Positions 8,944 through 18,429 of a stretch of DNA of 64,000 bases are shown here, one piece after another. The stretch spans positions 434,001 to 498,000 of the forward strand of contig NZ_JAKJHW010000002.1 in NCBI RefSeq assembly GCF_021646685.1, written 5' to 3'. Positions within the stretch are counted from its first letter, which is position 1; each line of letters opens with the position of its first letter. The translations under genes were made by a program, and so were the position numbers. Source of the DNA: Pseudalkalibacillus salsuginis. Its GTDB lineage: Bacteria; Bacillota; Bacilli; Bacillales; Fictibacillaceae. A model generated the notes under the pieces. That model did not search any database. It saw only the letters and a program-made list of their open reading frames with translations, and was not told the origin of the DNA.

Positions 8944-9843
8944 TTAAACAGTTTGAACTTCGTAACCTAGCTCAGAAAGTGCTTGTCTCATTTTTTGTTT
9001 CAATTCTTCAGAGGCTGGTACGAGTGGTTCGCGTACATGACCTCCTTTAATCCCCAGAATGTCTAAACCTGCTTTTACCGGTCCTGGAACAGGTTCAGCT
9101 TCTACATAATCATAAAGAGGAAGAAGTTTTTGGTTTATTTCAATAGCTCCTTCAATGTCTCTATCTTCAGTAAATAATTTATACATTTGAACAATTTCTT
9201 TTGGCACCAAATTGTGTACAATTCCTGTTGCCCCATCTCCACCGACTGCTAACGTTGGTAAAATCAAGTGTTCAAATCCAGTTAAAACAGAGAAATCATC
9301 TTGATCTTTTGTAAGAGCAATCACTTTACAGGTATGTTCTTGATCTGTCGTATTTTTGACACCAACAATACCATCAATTTTACTCAATTCTGCTATTAAT
9401 TCTGGCGAAAGTTCAACACTTGTTGCTGCAGGATAGTGATAAATAACGATGCCTATATCAGCGTTTTTTGCAAGTTTAGTGTAATAATCAATAATGCCTT
9501 GTTCACTCGTTTTTAAATAATAGGGATTGATAACAAGAGCACAGTCAGCACCGATTTCTGCTGCATATCTTGTAAGTTCAAGAGTATCCTCTGTTTTATG
9601 TGCGCTTGTACCGGCCATGATTGGTACGCGGCCTTTAGCCGCTTCAACAGCCGCCTTTAAGACTGATTTCCTTTCATCCATAGACATTAAGGAATATTCA
9701 CCTGTGCTGCCACCGGCAAGCAGGCAGTGAACCCCGCCATCTATTAAATGATCTATTAATTTATTATAAGAATCAAAGTCTATATTTTCTTCATCATTAA
9801 AAGGTGTAGGCATAGCCGGAATCATACCTGTAGGTTTGTACAT
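8944..9843 (-). CDS. dihydrodipicolinate synthase/N-acetylneuraminate lyase family protein
   Basis: This is a 299-residue class I lyase/deaminase of the DapA family. GGSTGE (44-49) binds the keto acid carboxylate, Tyr135 lies in IYHYP, and Lys163 in VGVKN is the Schiff-base lysine. Genuine lysine-biosynthesis DapA is unlikely in this context. Beside a multi-subunit flavin dehydrogenase and an aldehyde dehydrogenase, the closest known role is that of 1-pyrroline-4-hydroxy-2-carboxylate deaminase in hydroxyproline catabolism, which yields 2-oxoglutarate semialdehyde. The start ATG follows AGGAGGAATTTAAT. Its stop codon abuts the next gene. Confidence 0.85.
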   Translation of the reverse strand: MYKPTGMIPAMPTPFNDEENIDFDSYNKLIDHLIDGGVHCLLAGGSTGEYSLMSMDERKSVLKAAVEAAKGRVPIMAGTSAHKTEDTLELTRYAAEIGADCALVINPYYLKTSEQGIIDYYTKLAKNADIGIVIYHYPAATSVELSPELIAELSKIDGIVGVKNTTDQEHTCKVIALTKDQDDFSVLTGFEHLILPTLAVGGDGATGIVHNLVPKEIVQMYKLFTEDRDIEGAIEINQKLLPLYDYVEAEPVPGPVKAGLDILGIKGGHVREPLVPASEELKQKMRQALSELGYEVQTV

Positions 9844-9873
9844 ATTAAATTCCTCCTATTAATATCTTTTTCA

Positions 9874-11061
9874 TTAAATAATTTGACTTGATTGTTTGTA
9901 GCGAGAGAATTTCAATCGATCAATATTAAAATCTGTTTCGTGGTTTGAGATTAATTGGGTCATCATTCTACCAGTAATTGGCGCCATACTAATTCCATCA
10001 CCTTCATGTCCACTAGCTATATAAAAGCCTGGCACTTCTTCTACATCTGAAACAATTGGCAAATGATCAACAACCCATGGTCGAATTCCTGCATAAGAAC
10101 GAATACATGCTATGTCCTTCAAAACGGGTAAGAAACGTAAAGCTCTTTCTGCAATGCCGCGCATAACTCTATTTTCAGATGTAATGTCATACCCTTTAAA
10201 TGAGCGGTGTCCTCCTAAAAGGAAATTTCCTGCTTCTGTTGGCTCAATAGTAAAAGCAATATTGTTTTCTTCAACCACTTTGCTTACATTGCGTGAATAG
10301 TTTATATCTTCAAATTTCGATAACATATAACCAAATTCATGAACCTTTTGACTAACGACAGGCTTTGTTTTTTCTGATACTAGGACCATCCCTTTTCGTG
10401 GCTTTATGGGAATATCGATTCCTACCATTTGGCCAATCTTACCTGCCCATACACCGGCACAATTTACAACCTTTTTTGTGTGTATCATCGCTTTATCAGT
10501 AACAACAGCTTCAACACTACCATCCGGTCTCTTTTTGATCGCTTTCACTTCATGATTAGAGTAAAGTTTTAAACCATATTTTTTTGCTTCTTCTACAAAA
10601 GCAAAACAAACGAGATACGGGTTCATGGTAGAATCTACCTCTGTCCATATTCCTCCCGCTAAGTCCCTGGCCAAATATGGTTCAATGTCCAGTAGTTCTT
10701 TTCCATCTACCATTTTCATGTCATACCCGGCTGCTGCCTGCTCATTGACATAGTAATTTGCGATTTCCAGTTCTTGATCTGTTTCGCACACATATAAGCT
10801 GCCTCTGGAAGAAAATTCAAAGTCAAAGGATAACTCTTTAGCCAATTTTTTATATAGTTGAATACTTGTAAAACCCATTTCAGTATCTATGCCAGGTTTT
10901 TTGTCACAAATTAGAGCAACTGCATCACAACGACTAGAAGTACCTGAAGCGACATCCCCTTTGTCAACTAGCGCTACAGTGTATCCTGCTTTAGATAGGT
11001 GGTATGCAACACTGCATCCGATAATGCCAGCACCAATCACCACAACATCAAAACTATTCAT
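9874..11061 (-). CDS. FAD-dependent amino-acid dehydrogenase, DadA/sarcosine oxidase beta-like
   Basis: The 395-residue flavoprotein has the DAO-fold motif VIGAGIIGCSVAYHLSKAG at the N-terminus and, near the C-terminus, a segment reading RPWVVDHLPIVSDV and IASGHEGDGISMAP. This architecture fits D-amino acid dehydrogenases, the beta subunits of opine or sarcosine oxidase and the HcnC-type subunit. It is probably the substrate-oxidising subunit, partnered by the FAD subunit at 6269 and the iron-sulfur proteins at 7530 and 7810. The start follows AGGAGG by 9 bases. Substrates worth considering are cis-4-hydroxy-D-proline or another secondary or D-amino acid. Confidence 0.85.
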   Translation of the reverse strand: MNSFDVVVIGAGIIGCSVAYHLSKAGYTVALVDKGDVASGTSSRCDAVALICDKKPGIDTEMGFTSIQLYKKLAKELSFDFEFSSRGSLYVCETDQELEIANYYVNEQAAAGYDMKMVDGKELLDIEPYLARDLAGGIWTEVDSTMNPYLVCFAFVEEAKKYGLKLYSNHEVKAIKKRPDGSVEAVVTDKAMIHTKKVVNCAGVWAGKIGQMVGIDIPIKPRKGMVLVSEKTKPVVSQKVHEFGYMLSKFEDINYSRNVSKVVEENNIAFTIEPTEAGNFLLGGHRSFKGYDITSENRVMRGIAERALRFLPVLKDIACIRSYAGIRPWVVDHLPIVSDVEEVPGFYIASGHEGDGISMAPITGRMMTQLISNHETDFNIDRLKFSRYKQSSQII

Positions 11062-11088
11062 GAGGGTGTGCCTCCTATAACCTTTCTA

Positions 11089-12609
11089 TCACCCTTTAAA
11101 AAAACCGGAGGGTTTGACTTCCAATGCTGTGTTAACTTGCTTCTTATACAAATATTCTTCAAAACCGTAGGTTCCAAGGTCTCCACCCCCGAAACCACTT
11201 TGTTTGTAACCACTCCAAGGAGCTTCATTGAACGTAGGGTGATAGGTGTTAATCCAGGTTATTCCTGCTTGCAGCTTTCGAATCACTCTCTGAGCTTTAG
11301 CGCCATCATTTGTGAAAACAGCCGCAGCAAGCCCGTAGTCAGTACCATTTGCTAATTCTATTGCTTCTTCTTCAGTATCAAATGCTTGAATAACGAGCAC
11401 AGGACCGAAAATTTCTTCCTGAACAATTCGCATTTCAGGCGTAGTGTTTGAAAAGATAGTCGGCTCAACATAATTGCCTTGAGCCAGGTCGCCGTCTAAT
11501 ACTTGCTTTCCCCCGCATAGAAGTTCTGCACCTTCAGTTTTACCGATTCGAATATAATCGAGCACCCTGTTCATGTGATCTTTTGATATCAGTGGACCCA
11601 TTTCTGTATTTTCATCCCAACCAGGTCCAATTTTAATTTTCTTTGCCCTAGCGATAAGCTCCTCTACAAATTGCTCATATAAACTGCTTTCCAGAATCAA
11701 CCGAGAACCAGCTGAACAAATTTGTCCCGTACCAGCAAAGATACCCAGCAATGCATAATCAACAGCAGTATCAAAATCCGCATCGGCAAAAACAATATTT
11801 GGTGATTTGCCACCAAGTTCTAAACTAATATTTTTCACCGTATCTGCTGCGTTTTTCATAATGTGCTTTCCAGTATCCGTACTTCCAGTAAAAGAAACTT
11901 TATCTACATCTGGATGATTCACCAAAGTGTCACCGACTACTGATCCAGTTCCTAAAACTAGATTGGCAACCCCTTTTGGAAAACCGACTTCATCAATAAC
12001 TTCAAATAGCCTGATGAGAGTAAGGGGGGTCTGCTTATCTGGTTTTACAACTACAGTACATCCTGCTGCTAAAGCTGCCGACATTTTTTGCGTAGCCATT
12101 ACGAGCGGATAATTCCATGGAGCGATTAAAGCTGCAACCCCCATAGGCTCACGTACTACCATTGCCTGTATTTCATCTGGAACCTCATAGGTTTGACCAT
12201 GAGGTTTGGTCGCAAGACCCGCATAATACTGAAATTGGTTAATAGCATCCTCTATATCTACCATAGAATCCTCGTATATCTTCCCATTGTTTAATGTTTC
12301 CAGCATGGCAAACTCTTCTTTTCTTTCCTCTAATTTATCTGCTACTTTTAATAGAAGATCCGCTCTTGTTCGTGCGTATGTGGTATTCCAACCATTCTTA
12401 TAAAAAGCATCCTTAGCGGATTGAACGGCAAAATCTACTTCGCTGGAGTCAGCTTGTGTGACTGTGGCAATAACTTCATTATTTGCCGGGTTGAAGATCT
12501 CCCTCGTTTTTTTTGAAGAACTCTCGATCCATTCACCATTTATATACATTTTCTGAACATCTTTTTTGTCTCTTAAAACGCTTTCATAACCTCGGATAGT
12601 TGTTTGCAT
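11089..12609 (-). CDS. NAD(P)-dependent aldehyde dehydrogenase
   Basis: This 506-residue aldehyde dehydrogenase has the catalytic Cys298 in TGQICSAGS, the general base Glu264 in LELGGKSPN and the NAD-site PWNYPLV motif around 164-170. It resembles the betaine-aldehyde/2-oxoglutarate-semialdehyde group. The position upstream of the DadA-like and DapA-like genes suggests that it oxidises the semialdehyde they produce. The start ATG follows GGAGTGTGAGGT. Substrate specificity within this large family cannot be read from the sequence. Confidence 0.88.
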   Translation of the reverse strand: MQTTIRGYESVLRDKKDVQKMYINGEWIESSSKKTREIFNPANNEVIATVTQADSSEVDFAVQSAKDAFYKNGWNTTYARTRADLLLKVADKLEERKEEFAMLETLNNGKIYEDSMVDIEDAINQFQYYAGLATKPHGQTYEVPDEIQAMVVREPMGVAALIAPWNYPLVMATQKMSAALAAGCTVVVKPDKQTPLTLIRLFEVIDEVGFPKGVANLVLGTGSVVGDTLVNHPDVDKVSFTGSTDTGKHIMKNAADTVKNISLELGGKSPNIVFADADFDTAVDYALLGIFAGTGQICSAGSRLILESSLYEQFVEELIARAKKIKIGPGWDENTEMGPLISKDHMNRVLDYIRIGKTEGAELLCGGKQVLDGDLAQGNYVEPTIFSNTTPEMRIVQEEIFGPVLVIQAFDTEEEAIELANGTDYGLAAAVFTNDGAKAQRVIRKLQAGITWINTYHPTFNEAPWSGYKQSGFGGGDLGTYGFEEYLYKKQVNTALEVKPSGFFKG

Positions 12610-12690
12610 ACCTCACACTCCTTCTCAAGTAGTATAAAATTTGGCACCACTTATGAAGAGGCGCAGCAAATTTTTATAGGAAATAATAAA

Positions 12691-14034
12691 TTAAATAGAT
12701 TGAAAGCTTTCTAATAAGGTTTCTACGATAAATTGATAATCCTGTTCCGTTATGCTTAACGGGGGGCATAACTGAATAATATTGTTGTGCCCGGCAACAG
12801 TGTCCTTATTGTTACCTATAAGAAGGCCGTTATTTTTGCAGGCTTTCATAACGGTTTCTATTTTTGAATACTCGATAGGATCTTTTGTACGTTTGTCTTC
12901 TACAAGTTCAATTCCCAATAATAAACCATTACCGCGCACATCCCCCACGTTAGGGTGGGCTTTTAAATCTTCTAAATCGTTTAAAAGGCGCTTTCCCATT
13001 TCCTTCGAACGTTCAAATAAATTCTCTTCTTCCATTATCTCCAGGTTTTTCAACGCTACTGCACAAGAAGCAGGACTCCCACCATACGTATTCACATGTC
13101 TAAAACGGTCATAGTCGCTATTTCCTACAAATTCTTCAAATATTTCACGCTTTACAGCTGTAGCAGCTAAAGGCATATAAGCACTAGTAATACCTTTTGC
13201 CATTGTAATAACATCAGGTTTAACCCCATAATTCATAAATCCAAAAGCTTCTCCCGTTCTTCCAAACCCGCATATGACTTCATCAACTATTAAGAGAGCA
13301 CCGTGATTTTCACAGATTTCTCTTACTCGTTTCATATAATTTTCTGGAGGTATAAGCACTCCACCACCAGTAATAATGGGTTCCATGATGACTCCAGCGA
13401 TCGTTTCACTTAATTCCCATTTCATGACTTGATCTATTGCCTCTGCACTGGCTAACGTCTCCCTATCTTCAGGATTACGATATAAATCAGGAGGGGCTAC
13501 ATGTATAAAGCCAGATCCTAAAGGTTCATATTTATACTTTCTTTGCGCTTGTCCAGTAGCAGCAAGTGCTCCCATCGTATTTCCGTGATAGGCTCTATAA
13601 CGGGAGATAAACTTATAACGGTTTACGTCGCCTCTTTGGTGGTGATATTGTCTTGCTATTTTAAATGCTGTTTCATTGGCTTCGGACCCACTGTTGGAAA
13701 AAAAGAAAACATAATCATCATCCAAGTATTCGTTCAGTTTTTCGGCTAGCAAAATAGAAGGGTTATGACCATGCGATAACGGAAAGTAAGAAAGCTTGGT
13801 GAGTTGATCATAAGCAGCACGTGCGAGTTCTTCACGGCCATATCCTATATTTACACACCACAGTCCTGACATCCCATCCAAATATTCTTTACCGTGTACA
13901 TCTTTTATCCATGCGCCTTCTGCGCTATCTACGATCAACGAAGTCGATTCATTCGCGTATCCTTTCATTGCATGCCAAACATATTTGGCATCTTTACTTA
14001 GAAGTTCATCGGCAGTTTTCTTTGTAGAATACAT
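12691..14034 (-). CDS. class III (omega-amino acid:pyruvate-type) aminotransferase
   Basis: A 447-residue PLP enzyme of aminotransferase class III. SGSEANE (115-121), VDEV with Asp251, and the PLP lysine Lys280 in MAKGITSAY are all present. LSHGHNPS and the GLWCVNIGYG segment near residue 60 resemble beta-alanine-pyruvate and taurine-pyruvate aminotransferases. With the CoA-acylating semialdehyde dehydrogenase directly upstream (22-base gap), conversion of beta-alanine plus pyruvate to malonate semialdehyde plus alanine is the most economical reading. Alanine would then be recycled by Ald at the end of the operon. AGGGGGG precedes the start. Confidence 0.87.
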   Translation of the reverse strand: MYSTKKTADELLSKDAKYVWHAMKGYANESTSLIVDSAEGAWIKDVHGKEYLDGMSGLWCVNIGYGREELARAAYDQLTKLSYFPLSHGHNPSILLAEKLNEYLDDDYVFFFSNSGSEANETAFKIARQYHHQRGDVNRYKFISRYRAYHGNTMGALAATGQAQRKYKYEPLGSGFIHVAPPDLYRNPEDRETLASAEAIDQVMKWELSETIAGVIMEPIITGGGVLIPPENYMKRVREICENHGALLIVDEVICGFGRTGEAFGFMNYGVKPDVITMAKGITSAYMPLAATAVKREIFEEFVGNSDYDRFRHVNTYGGSPASCAVALKNLEIMEEENLFERSKEMGKRLLNDLEDLKAHPNVGDVRGNGLLLGIELVEDKRTKDPIEYSKIETVMKACKNNGLLIGNNKDTVAGHNNIIQLCPPLSITEQDYQFIVETLLESFQSI

Positions 14035-14056
14035 AAATACCCCCCTGGCCTCTTCA

Positions 14057-15502
14057 TTAATAACGTGCCGTTAACATCTTTTTCCTTGTGTAAAATTCCA
14101 CTCCATCAGTTCCATTGGCATGAAGATCCCCATAAAAAGATTTCTTATATCCGGAGAAAGGGAAGAAAGCCATAGGGGCTGGTACACCGAGATTTATCCC
14201 TAACATACCCGCATCAATTTCTTCTCTGAATTTTCTCACAGCGTGTGCACTGTCTGTAAATAAGCAAGCGCCATTGGCAAAATCAGATTGATTGGTGAAC
14301 TCGATCGCTTCGTCTAAAGAATCAACACGAACAATAGAAAGAACCGGCGCAAATATTTCATCTTTCCAGATTTTCATTGAGGTATCGACGTGATCAAAAA
14401 TAGTAGCGCCGGCAAATGAACCTTCTTCATCAACTTCATCTTCTCGACCATCTCGTAATAACGTGGCCCCCTCCTCTTCACCGGCCTTAATATAGGAAAG
14501 TGTTCGTTCTTGTTGCTCCTTGCGAATGACTGGTCCGAGAAAAACGTTTTCTTTTGAACCATCACCGATGACAATGTTGTCAGCTTCTGTTTTTAATCTA
14601 GCAATGAGTTCATCAGCAATATTTCCCACAGCTACAACGACTGAAGCCGCCATACAACGTTGTCCCGCCGATCCAAAAGCAGCACTGATAATATTAGGAA
14701 CGGCTACATCCAACTCAGCATCTGGAAGCACGATGGAATGGTTTTTTGCCCCAGCTAGTGCCTGAACCCGCTTTCCATTCGCAGCGGCTGTTTTATAAAT
14801 ATATTCTGCGACTGGTTGTGAACCTACAAACGAAATGGCTTGAATATCTTCATGTTCCAGTAATTCGTTCACAACGTCATGGGCCCCGTTTACAATATTT
14901 AATACACCATCTGGAAGCCCTGCTTCTTGAAATAATTCAGCAAGCCGTGTAGCAAGCAATGGGGTTTTCTCCGAGGGCTTGAGCACAAAGGTATTTCCAC
15001 ATGCTATAGCTAAAGGGAACATCCAGCATGGGACCATCATTGGGAAATTGAAAGGTGTAATCCCACCAACTACTCCAATTGGATAGCGATACATTCCTGA
15101 TTCTATCCCGACTGCAATATCAGGCAATTGTTCCCCTTTCATAAGTGTAGGTGCACCAGCGGCAAATTCCACACACTCAATCCCTCGTTGCACCTCTCCC
15201 AGCGCTTCTGTGTAATTTTTTCCATTTTCTTTTGTGATAAGTTCTGCAAGTTCTTCTTTATGCTCGTTTAACAATTGTTGATATTGAAACAATATTCGAG
15301 CTCTTTTCGGGACAGGAACTTTTTTCCATGTTTTGTACGATTCATTAGCAACTTTCACAGCTTGTTGAACATCTGACTCACTGGAAATAGCCACCTTAGC
15401 AATCACTTCACCAGTAGCAGGATTTACCACCTCGTCATATTTGGGTTCTGAAGGTGTTGTCCATTTACCTAAAATAAAATTATCAATTGTGTTAGCTGTC
15501 AT
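14057..15502 (-). CDS. mmsA: CoA-acylating methylmalonate/malonate-semialdehyde dehydrogenase
   Basis: This 481-residue member of the aldehyde dehydrogenase superfamily has the catalytic Cys283 in [13 protein letters not shown] (251-255) replaces the usual glutamate of hydrolytic aldehyde dehydrogenases, the hallmark of the CoA-dependent MmsA/IolA group. It converts malonate semialdehyde (or methylmalonate semialdehyde) to acetyl-CoA (or propionyl-CoA), releasing CO2. It is the first gene of the long operon, preceded by GAGGGAGGC and by a 77-bp element at 15549-15625 that is nearly repeated upstream of the lysR/symporter pair. It pairs metabolically with the aminotransferase downstream. Confidence 0.92.
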   Translation of the reverse strand: MTANTIDNFILGKWTTPSEPKYDEVVNPATGEVIAKVAISSESDVQQAVKVANESYKTWKKVPVPKRARILFQYQQLLNEHKEELAELITKENGKNYTEALGEVQRGIECVEFAAGAPTLMKGEQLPDIAVGIESGMYRYPIGVVGGITPFNFPMMVPCWMFPLAIACGNTFVLKPSEKTPLLATRLAELFQEAGLPDGVLNIVNGAHDVVNELLEHEDIQAISFVGSQPVAEYIYKTAAANGKRVQALAGAKNHSIVLPDAELDVAVPNIISAAFGSAGQRCMAASVVVAVGNIADELIARLKTEADNIVIGDGSKENVFLGPVIRKEQQERTLSYIKAGEEEGATLLRDGREDEVDEEGSFAGATIFDHVDTSMKIWKDEIFAPVLSIVRVDSLDEAIEFTNQSDFANGACLFTDSAHAVRKFREEIDAGMLGINLGVPAPMAFFPFSGYKKSFYGDLHANGTDGVEFYTRKKMLTARY

Positions 15503-15548
15503 AAAAGTACGCCTCCCTCAATGTTTAGAATATTCATATATTTATCTA

Positions 15549-15625
15549 ACTTATTGTCAGTATAAGCAGACAGTAACCATTAGTAAAATGAAAGTTTGGA
15601 ATGGTTTATATTAATATTTCTCATG
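15549..15625. promoter_or_regulatory. duplicated 77-bp regulatory region, copy 1 (upstream of mmsA)
   Basis: This segment matches 17411-17487 in about 68 of 77 positions. Shared blocks include TCAGTATAA, then ATTAGTAAAATGAAAGTTTG, then GAATG(G/A)TTTATATTAATA and TTCTCATG. Copy 1 starts 47 bases upstream of the mmsA start and copy 2 lies between the symporter and lysR. The natural inference is a LysR-type operator plus promoter used twice to coordinate symporter, regulator and catabolic genes. Alternatively copy 1 is debris of a duplicated lysR promoter. Confidence 0.7.
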
Positions 15626-15639
15626 GCATAGAGTTTCAT

Positions 15640-15673
15640 AAAAAAAAAAACAGAGCGCCCAATGGGACGTCTG
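15640..15673 (-). terminator. terminator of the AGCS symporter gene
   Basis: On the minus strand CAGACGTCCC-ATT-GGGCGCTCTG (a stem with a three-base internal mismatch) is followed by a run of ten or more T. It lies about 55 bases after the symporter stop, so the symporter is probably a separate transcript from the mmsA operon. Confidence 0.8.
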
Positions 15674-15725
15674 CCTATTTAAACTTTATTTAGCATCATT
15701 TACCTTTTTATATTAACTCAACAAG

Positions 15726-17204
15726 CTACATGGTTTTTCTTTTCGCAACTATTTCATCTGGACTTTCTTCATATTCTTTTTCCCAAAAGTCTGCACCTTT
15801 TATGCCTAACTTCGTAGGATTAAATACAGGATCTTTACCTTCTTTTTTCTGCATTTCATAATCCTTTAATACTTTCAATGCCGGTTTCGTTAACAATAGG
15901 ATCGCTGCTATATTTAACCAGGTCATGATACCGAACCCTAAATCTCCCATTTCCCAAGCAATTGTCGCTGAATTCGTGCTGCTATAGAAAACAAAAACCA
16001 GCAGGCCAATTTTAAGTAGATTCAACGGCCAAGTCAGTTTTACTTTTCTATTACGATTGATATAGGCAAGACTTGTTTCTGCTTTATATGAATAAGTGAT
16101 GATACTAGTAAACGCAAAGAACAAAATAGCAATGGCAACAAATGGAGCACCAAATCCTGGCCAGACCGATTCAATTGCTAGTTGCGCGTTAATTGATCCC
16201 GGTTCAGCGTCACCTATATTATTTATAATAGTCCCACCATTTGGAGATACCACATTATACATCCCTGTAAGTAGAATCATAAACCCTGTCGCCGAACAAA
16301 TGATCAGTGTATCAATATAAACGGATAACGCTTGTACCAATCCCTGTTTAGCAGGATGTGAGACCTCTGCAGCCCCAGATTCGAACGTTTCACTACCAAA
16401 GCCTGCTGCATTGGAAAAGGCTCCTCGCTGAACCCCCCAGGCAAGTGCCGAACCAATTAATCCGCCAAAAGTAGCGTCCATGCTGAATGCACTTGAAAAA
16501 ATAAGTGCTAATATGTTAGGTAATTGTGAAATATTGGTGAGTAAAACAAGTGCACAAACAATAAAATATCCGATAGCCATAAAAGGTACTATTATTTGTG
16601 CAGTTGTCGCGATTCTCTTAACCCCTCCAAAAATAATAGCACCAAGTAAAACAACAAGTACGGCTCCAGTAACCATAGGATTAAAACCAAACGCACTTTC
16701 CATAGAGAGGGCAATTGTATTAACTTGGATACCAGGTACAAGAATGGTCATCGAAATCATCGTAATGAAAGCAAATAAAATACCATACCATTCTACATTT
16801 AGTCCTTTTCCAATGTAATAAGGGGCACCACCTCTATATTCCCCGTCCTGTTTACTTTTATAAACTTGTGCAAGTGTTGTTTCAATAAATGAAGTGCTAG
16901 CTGACAAAAAGGCCATTACCCACATCCAAAAAATTGCACCTGGACCACCAAAGGTTATAGCTGTAGCTACACCTGCGATGTTTCCGATCCCTGCTCTGCT
17001 TCCAACTGACATGCTCAAGGCCTGGAAAGAAGATACTCCAGCCGCTGAACTATCCCCTTTAAACGTTAACCTTATCATATCCTTAAAATGCCTAAATTGA
17101 AAAAAACGAGTAGCAATCGAATAAAACAACCCAACCCCCAAAATAAGGTAAACCAGGGCGGAACTCCACACGATTCCATTCAACCAATTTATAATCGATT
17201 CCAT
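15726..17204 (-). CDS. alanine/glycine:cation symporter (AGCS) family protein
   Basis: The 492-residue polytopic membrane protein has about ten or eleven hydrophobic spans. It carries the AGCS signature around GVATAITFGGPGAIFWMW near residue 80 and the GAFSNAAGFGSE segment near 265. Such proteins import alanine, glycine or related amino acids with Na+ or H+. AGGAGG precedes an ATG at 17204, preferred over the in-frame TTG at 17207. It is alone between a terminator and the divergent lysR. Context suggests that the substrate is the amino acid degraded by the downstream operon, perhaps beta-alanine or a D- or imino acid. A cre-like site lies 77 bases upstream. Confidence 0.9.
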   Translation of the reverse strand: MESIINWLNGIVWSSALVYLILGVGLFYSIATRFFQFRHFKDMIRLTFKGDSSAAGVSSFQALSMSVGSRAGIGNIAGVATAITFGGPGAIFWMWVMAFLSASTSFIETTLAQVYKSKQDGEYRGGAPYYIGKGLNVEWYGILFAFITMISMTILVPGIQVNTIALSMESAFGFNPMVTGAVLVVLLGAIIFGGVKRIATTAQIIVPFMAIGYFIVCALVLLTNISQLPNILALIFSSAFSMDATFGGLIGSALAWGVQRGAFSNAAGFGSETFESGAAEVSHPAKQGLVQALSVYIDTLIICSATGFMILLTGMYNVVSPNGGTIINNIGDAEPGSINAQLAIESVWPGFGAPFVAIAILFFAFTSIITYSYKAETSLAYINRNRKVKLTWPLNLLKIGLLVFVFYSSTNSATIAWEMGDLGFGIMTWLNIAAILLLTKPALKVLKDYEMQKKEGKDPVFNPTKLGIKGADFWEKEYEESPDEIVAKRKTM

Positions 17205-17283
17205 CAAAATCCTCCTATCGAAAATTGAAAGTGTTTTAACTATTTTTCAAAACATTAGCAAATAATAGTATTCACCTGATAGC

Positions 17284-17297
17284 AGAAAGCGTTTACA
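17284..17297. promoter_or_regulatory. possible CcpA cre site upstream of the symporter
   Basis: AGAAAGCGTTTACA differs from the common bacillary cre form TGAAAGCGTTTACA only at the first two bases. It lies in the symporter-lysR intergenic region, where catabolite repression of amino-acid uptake would be plausible. Motif match only. Confidence 0.4.
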
Positions 17298-17410
17298 AAA
17301 TACCTAATTCACCTTTTGATTCATGTAACCCCCTTTGTTTACCTACTTCTTTGTTACTCTTAACCTTTGATGATTCGAATGATTTTAAATATTCACAAAT
17401 TTTTTACTTG

Positions 17411-17487
17411 ACTTATTTTCAGTATAATCAGACAATTGATATTAGTAAAATGAAAGTTTGGAATGATTTATATTAATAATTCTCATG
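17411..17487. promoter_or_regulatory. duplicated 77-bp regulatory region, copy 2 (lysR/symporter intergenic)
   Basis: This is the partner of 15549-15625, with only about nine differences over 77 bases and in the same orientation. It ends 14 bases before the lysR start, so it probably contains the lysR promoter or autoregulatory operator. For the symporter it lies about 200 bases upstream of the start. Confidence 0.7.
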
Positions 17488-17500
17488 TAAGGGGTAGAAT

Positions 17501-18367
17501 ATGAGTATTCAAAGGTATGAGGTTTTTAATAAGGTTGTTCAGTTGAAAAATATTACTAAAGCTGGTCTTGAATTAGGTTTGACTCAGTCAGGGGTTAGTC
17601 ATGCCCTTAAAAGCTTTGAGGAAGAGTTAGGTATTCCTCTATTAATCAGGAACCGTACCGGACTCCAATTAACGAATGAGGGAGAGAGGGTATATGAATA
17701 TACACTTAGAATCATGCAAACACATCACAATTTATTACAAGAAGTTCAAACATTGAAAGGATTGAAGACAGGGACGATCAAGGTTGGATCATTTGCAAGT
17801 GTTACTTCTCAATGGATTCCCAAAATATTAAATATATTCTCTGAAAAGTATCCTGGGATTACGGTTGAAATATATGAAGATGATTATAAAAGTCTTGAAA
17901 AAGCTGTTAGCACTGGGGAATTGGATATTTGTTTCACAACAGATTCTGATAACAAAAGCATCGAGTTCATCCCACTTATCAAAGATAAACTTCATTGTAT
18001 TGTATCAAACGAAAACCCTCTTTCGAAACAAAAGATAATGAAAGTAAGAGATATAGAAAAGTATCCTTTGATCAAACCTAAAAAGGGTTGGGATAATGAA
18101 GTCGAGGATTTTTTTAATAAAAATCAAATCGTTCCCACTGTAAAATATGAAGTTTCAGATGATCAATCTATCCTTTCCCTCGTACAAGCAAATATTGGTA
18201 TTAACATTAGACCGGAATTAGTTTTGAAAAATGCTCCTTCTACTATAACCCTTCTTGATTTTGAGCAAGAAGCGTATCGAATTATAGGGTTAGGTATGAA
18301 CGAACAAATATCGCCAGCTACTTCTATCTTTATCTCTACTGTTACTGATTTATATCAAGCTATTTAA
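17501..18367 (+). CDS. LysR family transcriptional regulator
   Basis: A 288-residue LysR-type regulator. The N-terminal winged helix-turn-helix (residues about 3-60, TKAGLELGLTQSGVSHALKSFEEELG) is followed by a periplasmic-binding-protein-like effector domain from about 90. The start ATG follows AAGGGG. It is transcribed divergently from the symporter and faces the catabolic operon, so it most likely activates both in response to the substrate. The same upstream sequence occurs before mmsA, which supports a shared regulon. Confidence 0.92.
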   Translation: MSIQRYEVFNKVVQLKNITKAGLELGLTQSGVSHALKSFEEELGIPLLIRNRTGLQLTNEGERVYEYTLRIMQTHHNLLQEVQTLKGLKTGTIKVGSFASVTSQWIPKILNIFSEKYPGITVEIYEDDYKSLEKAVSTGELDICFTTDSDNKSIEFIPLIKDKLHCIVSNENPLSKQKIMKVRDIEKYPLIKPKKGWDNEVEDFFNKNQIVPTVKYEVSDDQSILSLVQANIGINIRPELVLKNAPSTITLLDFEQEAYRIIGLGMNEQISPATSIFISTVTDLYQAI

Positions 18368-18397
18368 TTGTGTTCAGTCACAAAAGTATTCCTATTT

Positions 18398-18429
18398 TAA
18401 TGAGCTTAAGTGATACTTTGGCTCATTAA
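18398..18429. terminator. possible hairpin after lysR
   Basis: TAATGAGC and GCTCATTA form an 8-bp stem with a long loop about 30 bases after the lysR stop. No T-run follows directly. Weak terminator candidate. The rest of 18368-18531 contains nothing I recognise. Confidence 0.3.

Noticed and set aside
8944-9843. Lysine-biosynthesis dapA
   Set aside because: The Schiff-base lysine and fold are shared by the whole family; operon context with flavin and aldehyde dehydrogenases points to a catabolic lyase.
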